Assembly: GCF_001625215.2 (NCBI RefSeq)
Contig: NC_030381.2
Coordinates: forward strand, 53,617,214 to 53,681,213
Source of the DNA: Daucus carota subsp. sativus
Lineage: Eukaryota; Streptophyta; Magnoliopsida; Apiales; Apiaceae
Direction of reading: 5' to 3'
DNA: 64,000 nt
The notes beneath the pieces were generated by a model that had not been told where the DNA came from, made no database searches, and worked only from the letters and a program-made list of their open reading frames with translations. The translations under genes and the position numbers were made by a program. Positions 61,663 to 64,000 of this stretch are shown piece after piece (the stretch's first letter is position 1; each line of letters begins with the position of its first letter).

Positions 61663-62710
61663 GTCTTCTTAAGTGGTAGACGAGACTGTTATGTTTTAAA
61701 AGAGAATTAGATACATAGGTTTTCATATGATTAATTAGGAGTAAAGTAAGACTTTCGGCAGTTAGGTTATTGGTTATGAGCTATTTGATTGATGTCAGTT
61801 TAATTTACTGATTACAATAGTATTTTACAAAAGCTATATATTTTGATTGTGTTGAAGTGGGAATGGAATTTCTTTCTCTTGTCCAAGCAGGGATAAGAGA
61901 AACTATATATGCTGGTGACTAGTGTTGTTAAATCAGATATATAATCATATTTCATTGCTAATGCTATGAACAAATTGTGACCCATCACAGGTTCTCAATT
62001 CTCATCAGTATACATACACTGATGAGTAATGTACCTGATATGGCTTAGCATTAAAAAAAATTTGTTCATGACTCCAGACATTTAAAATTGATGCAATCTT
62101 TAGTAATTTGAAATTCTTTGAGTCCTAAATATAACAGATTTAGTTCAAAAACTTCTCAATTAGATCAGTGTTTCAAATCGAGTCTGACTTGGATATGTAT
62201 TTTCAAGAAAATCAAAATTGATGTGTATTTAGAAAAATATTCTGCAAGAAAAATGTTTAATGTGTCCTGTTCTTCCTCCTCGATTTTTTGTATCTGATAT
62301 TTGGATACTACTATGTCTACTGTCATATCACTCCACTTCTGGTACAAACTCAAGGCATGTTCATAAATAAGTAGTTGTTTCTTCATATATATGATGACTG
62401 GAAGTACTTAATCATAGTAACAAAAACATCTTAAACGACATCGGATCTTTTGAGAGTATCGTGATGAAAAAAAGTGCGCCAAACTAGTTAGGGGACTTGG
62501 TGCAATGTAATGGAGTCTGCAATGTTTCGAGGCAAGAAAGAACTGTGTTGGAGTAGCCGAGTAGGGGACTTGGTGCAACGTAGATTCATGGTTGTTCCTT
62601 GGTGTAAATCTTTTTCCAAGAAAAAGAGGGATGTACTTGTATCATCGAAAACCTGCTCTGCCAAGGCACCATTATAAAAGAATACAAATGGTTCCTTATT
62701 ATCATCACAG
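61663..62710. other. Flank between heparanase-like gene 2 and BURP pseudogene 6
   Basis: 61840-61950 repeats the block found before BURP 5 and BURP 3 (GTTGAAGTGGGAATGGAATT, GTGTTGTTAAATCA). No gene is seen. An imperfect repeat of GTAGGGGACTTGGTGCAA-like sequence occurs near 62490 and 62560. Confidence 0.55.
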
Positions 62711-63100
62711 ATAGCGTTTGTGGCAAGTCATGCAGCTCAATCTTCTGAAAATTACTAGAGATCAGTTTTGCAAACACTCCCATGCCTAAATCCATTAGCG
62801 AACTTCTGAAAAGGTGATTGCAGTGTCAACAGACGTTGAAAAAGAGGGTGCACTGCAGAAGTAAACACAATTCTTGGATCAAAACAACTGGGAGAAAAAA
62901 CTGTAGTATGCCACAGGCAAAACTACGTCAATGCTGTGTTTTATTGTCACAAAATAAACAATGTTAAGGCATATGCAGTTTCACTTGTTGGCGATGATGG
63001 AGCAAAAGCGAGGGCAGCTGTTATTTTGTCACCTGATACTTGGACTTGGAATCCTCAACATATCCTTGAAAACGATAGTGTGGTCTGGGTTCCATATTAG
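62711..63100 (+). pseudogene. BURP pseudogene 6
   Basis: Begins after an acceptor-like CACAG with exon 2 sequence (IAFVASHAAQSSENY) and meets a TAG at the YWRS position. It is then fused, without intron 2 or most of exon 3, to the middle of the BURP domain (KVIAVSTDVEKEG, another stop after LQK, CHRQNYVNAVFYCHKINNVKAYAVSLVGDDG). The third CH pair has decayed, the fourth is deleted, but the VVWVPY end and stop remain. Exon 1 is missing. It looks like the oldest or most decayed copy. Confidence 0.9.
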
Positions 63101-63529
63101 ATATCTTCTGTTCTGTGTTAGTGTTGCGTGTTTTTATCTTTCTCATGGAGGCTGGAGTGTTTCTTTCTTCACTGCATAAACAAACATTCCCGCTTTATGG
63201 CTAAACTACGAAAGAAGTTATTTATAAATGAAATTTAATTTTTAATTTATTGGTTTTGATAATCTTTGACATTTACAATTTTTGTTAATATAAAAATTAC
63301 TAATATAATAATTAAATATTATAATTTATTTCTTAAATGATTCTATATATTTTTATAAAATCAAATCTATTTAAGAAATATATCACTAAAAAATTAATAT
63401 TTTCAACTGATTCTAACCAATTATATATTGTATAATCTTGAGCCTTTTCAAAAAATTAAGATAACGATCTATAATCTTTAAGTATACAATTTAAATTGTT
63501 TATTTGTTTTTCTTAAACCAACACACTTA
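63101..63529. other. AT-rich flank, no gene
   Basis: No open frames or repeats of note were seen. Confidence 0.4.
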
Positions 63530-63923
63530 GAGCATCTCCAACGGTGTTGGCTATAAACGTTGGCTAAATTGGACCTGTAAGATATTATGTAAAATTTGCT
63601 GAACCTGTAATACATTTTGCTTCAATGGTATTGGCTATATTGGTTGGCTATAATTTAAAAATAGTATGTTATTAATATTTTAGATTGTTAAAATATAATA
63701 TATCAGTTTAATATAGTAATAAATGATGTGCAATCTTCCTACAGATTTCTTACAGACCTGTAGAGGTTCGACAAATTTAGCCATCCATAAGAGGTTGGCT
63801 AAAATTATAGACAACAGGTTCACGTGGTTGGAGTGCTATTTTTTCAGGACGTTGGTTATATTTTTTAATTTTGGAATGCCAACTCATTTTTTAGACAAGG
63901 GCTTTGTATGGTTGGAGATGCTC
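63530..63923. mobile_element. Tourist-like MITE (PIF/Harbinger type)
   Basis: Terminal inverted repeats GAGCATCTCCAAC (63530) and GTTGGAGATGCTC (to 63923) are flanked by TTA on both sides (63527-63529 and 63924-63926), the 3-bp target duplication of PIF/Harbinger elements. A 394-bp interior with subterminal GTTGGCTA words and no transposase. Confidence 0.85.
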
Positions 63924-64000
63924 TTACAAGTCAAAACGTGAAACAAAGATTGGTTATTATAATTTATATATTTATTATCATTATATATAAATTTTGTTAA

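Noticed and set aside
1-64000. CRISPR arrays, bacterial-type operons or phage genes
   Set aside because: Intron structure and protein families are those of a plant nucleus. The regular repeats are minisatellites and transposon repeats without spacers of constant length.

Overview
The window is nuclear DNA of a flowering plant, most likely a eudicot. Genes carry GT-AG introns, intergenic DNA is AT-rich, and Helitrons, Mutator-like and PIF/Harbinger-like MITEs and foldback elements are abundant. The protein families (RD22-type BURP, YUCCA, plant heparanase-like GH79, class XII LRR receptor kinase) are plant ones. I cannot name the species. All splice models were built by eye from reading frame, phase and family conservation.

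Left part (1-13.9 kb): three ordinary single-copy-type genes. These are the 3' half of an EngB-type GTPase (EMB2001-like, +), a convergent PRP38 splicing factor with an RS tail (-), and a complete YUCCA flavin monooxygenase for auxin synthesis (-). A 1.16-kb foldback element with a 9-bp target duplication sits just upstream of PRP38.

Middle part (13.9-30.2 kb): gene-poor. It holds two complete-looking non-autonomous Helitrons (16902-18483 and 19703-21331) and the 3' terminus of a third on the minus strand (22861). It also holds a broken remorin-like gene fragment with a one-base frameshift, some unassigned reading frames, and a ~570-bp inverted-repeat element ending about 200 bp before the first BURP gene.

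Right part (30.2-63.1 kb): a recently rearranged cluster of secreted or cell-surface genes. There are three intact BURP genes (30303, 33081, 54485) and three broken copies (41831, 46398, 62711). Two almost identical 8-exon heparanase-like GH79 genes lie in opposite orientation (35547-38463 minus, 58757-61662 plus), with relics of further copies at 47128 and 49096. One complete class XII (EFR/XA21-type) LRR receptor kinase is at 50258-53453, and a kinase relic lies beside BURP copy 3. A frameshifted first exon of an XB3-like ankyrin gene lies between them (45242-45413). Shared flanks show that blocks of kinase tail + BURP and of heparanase were copied both directly and inverted. A Tourist-type MITE (63530-63923) closes the window.

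The intact BURP, GH79 and receptor-kinase products would all act at the cell wall or plasma membrane. Whether their clustering is functional or a by-product of local duplication cannot be decided from sequence. I found no clearly new molecular system. The most unusual items are the palindrome-rich Mutator-like element family with an identifiable empty site, and the shape of the BURP/GH79 duplication.
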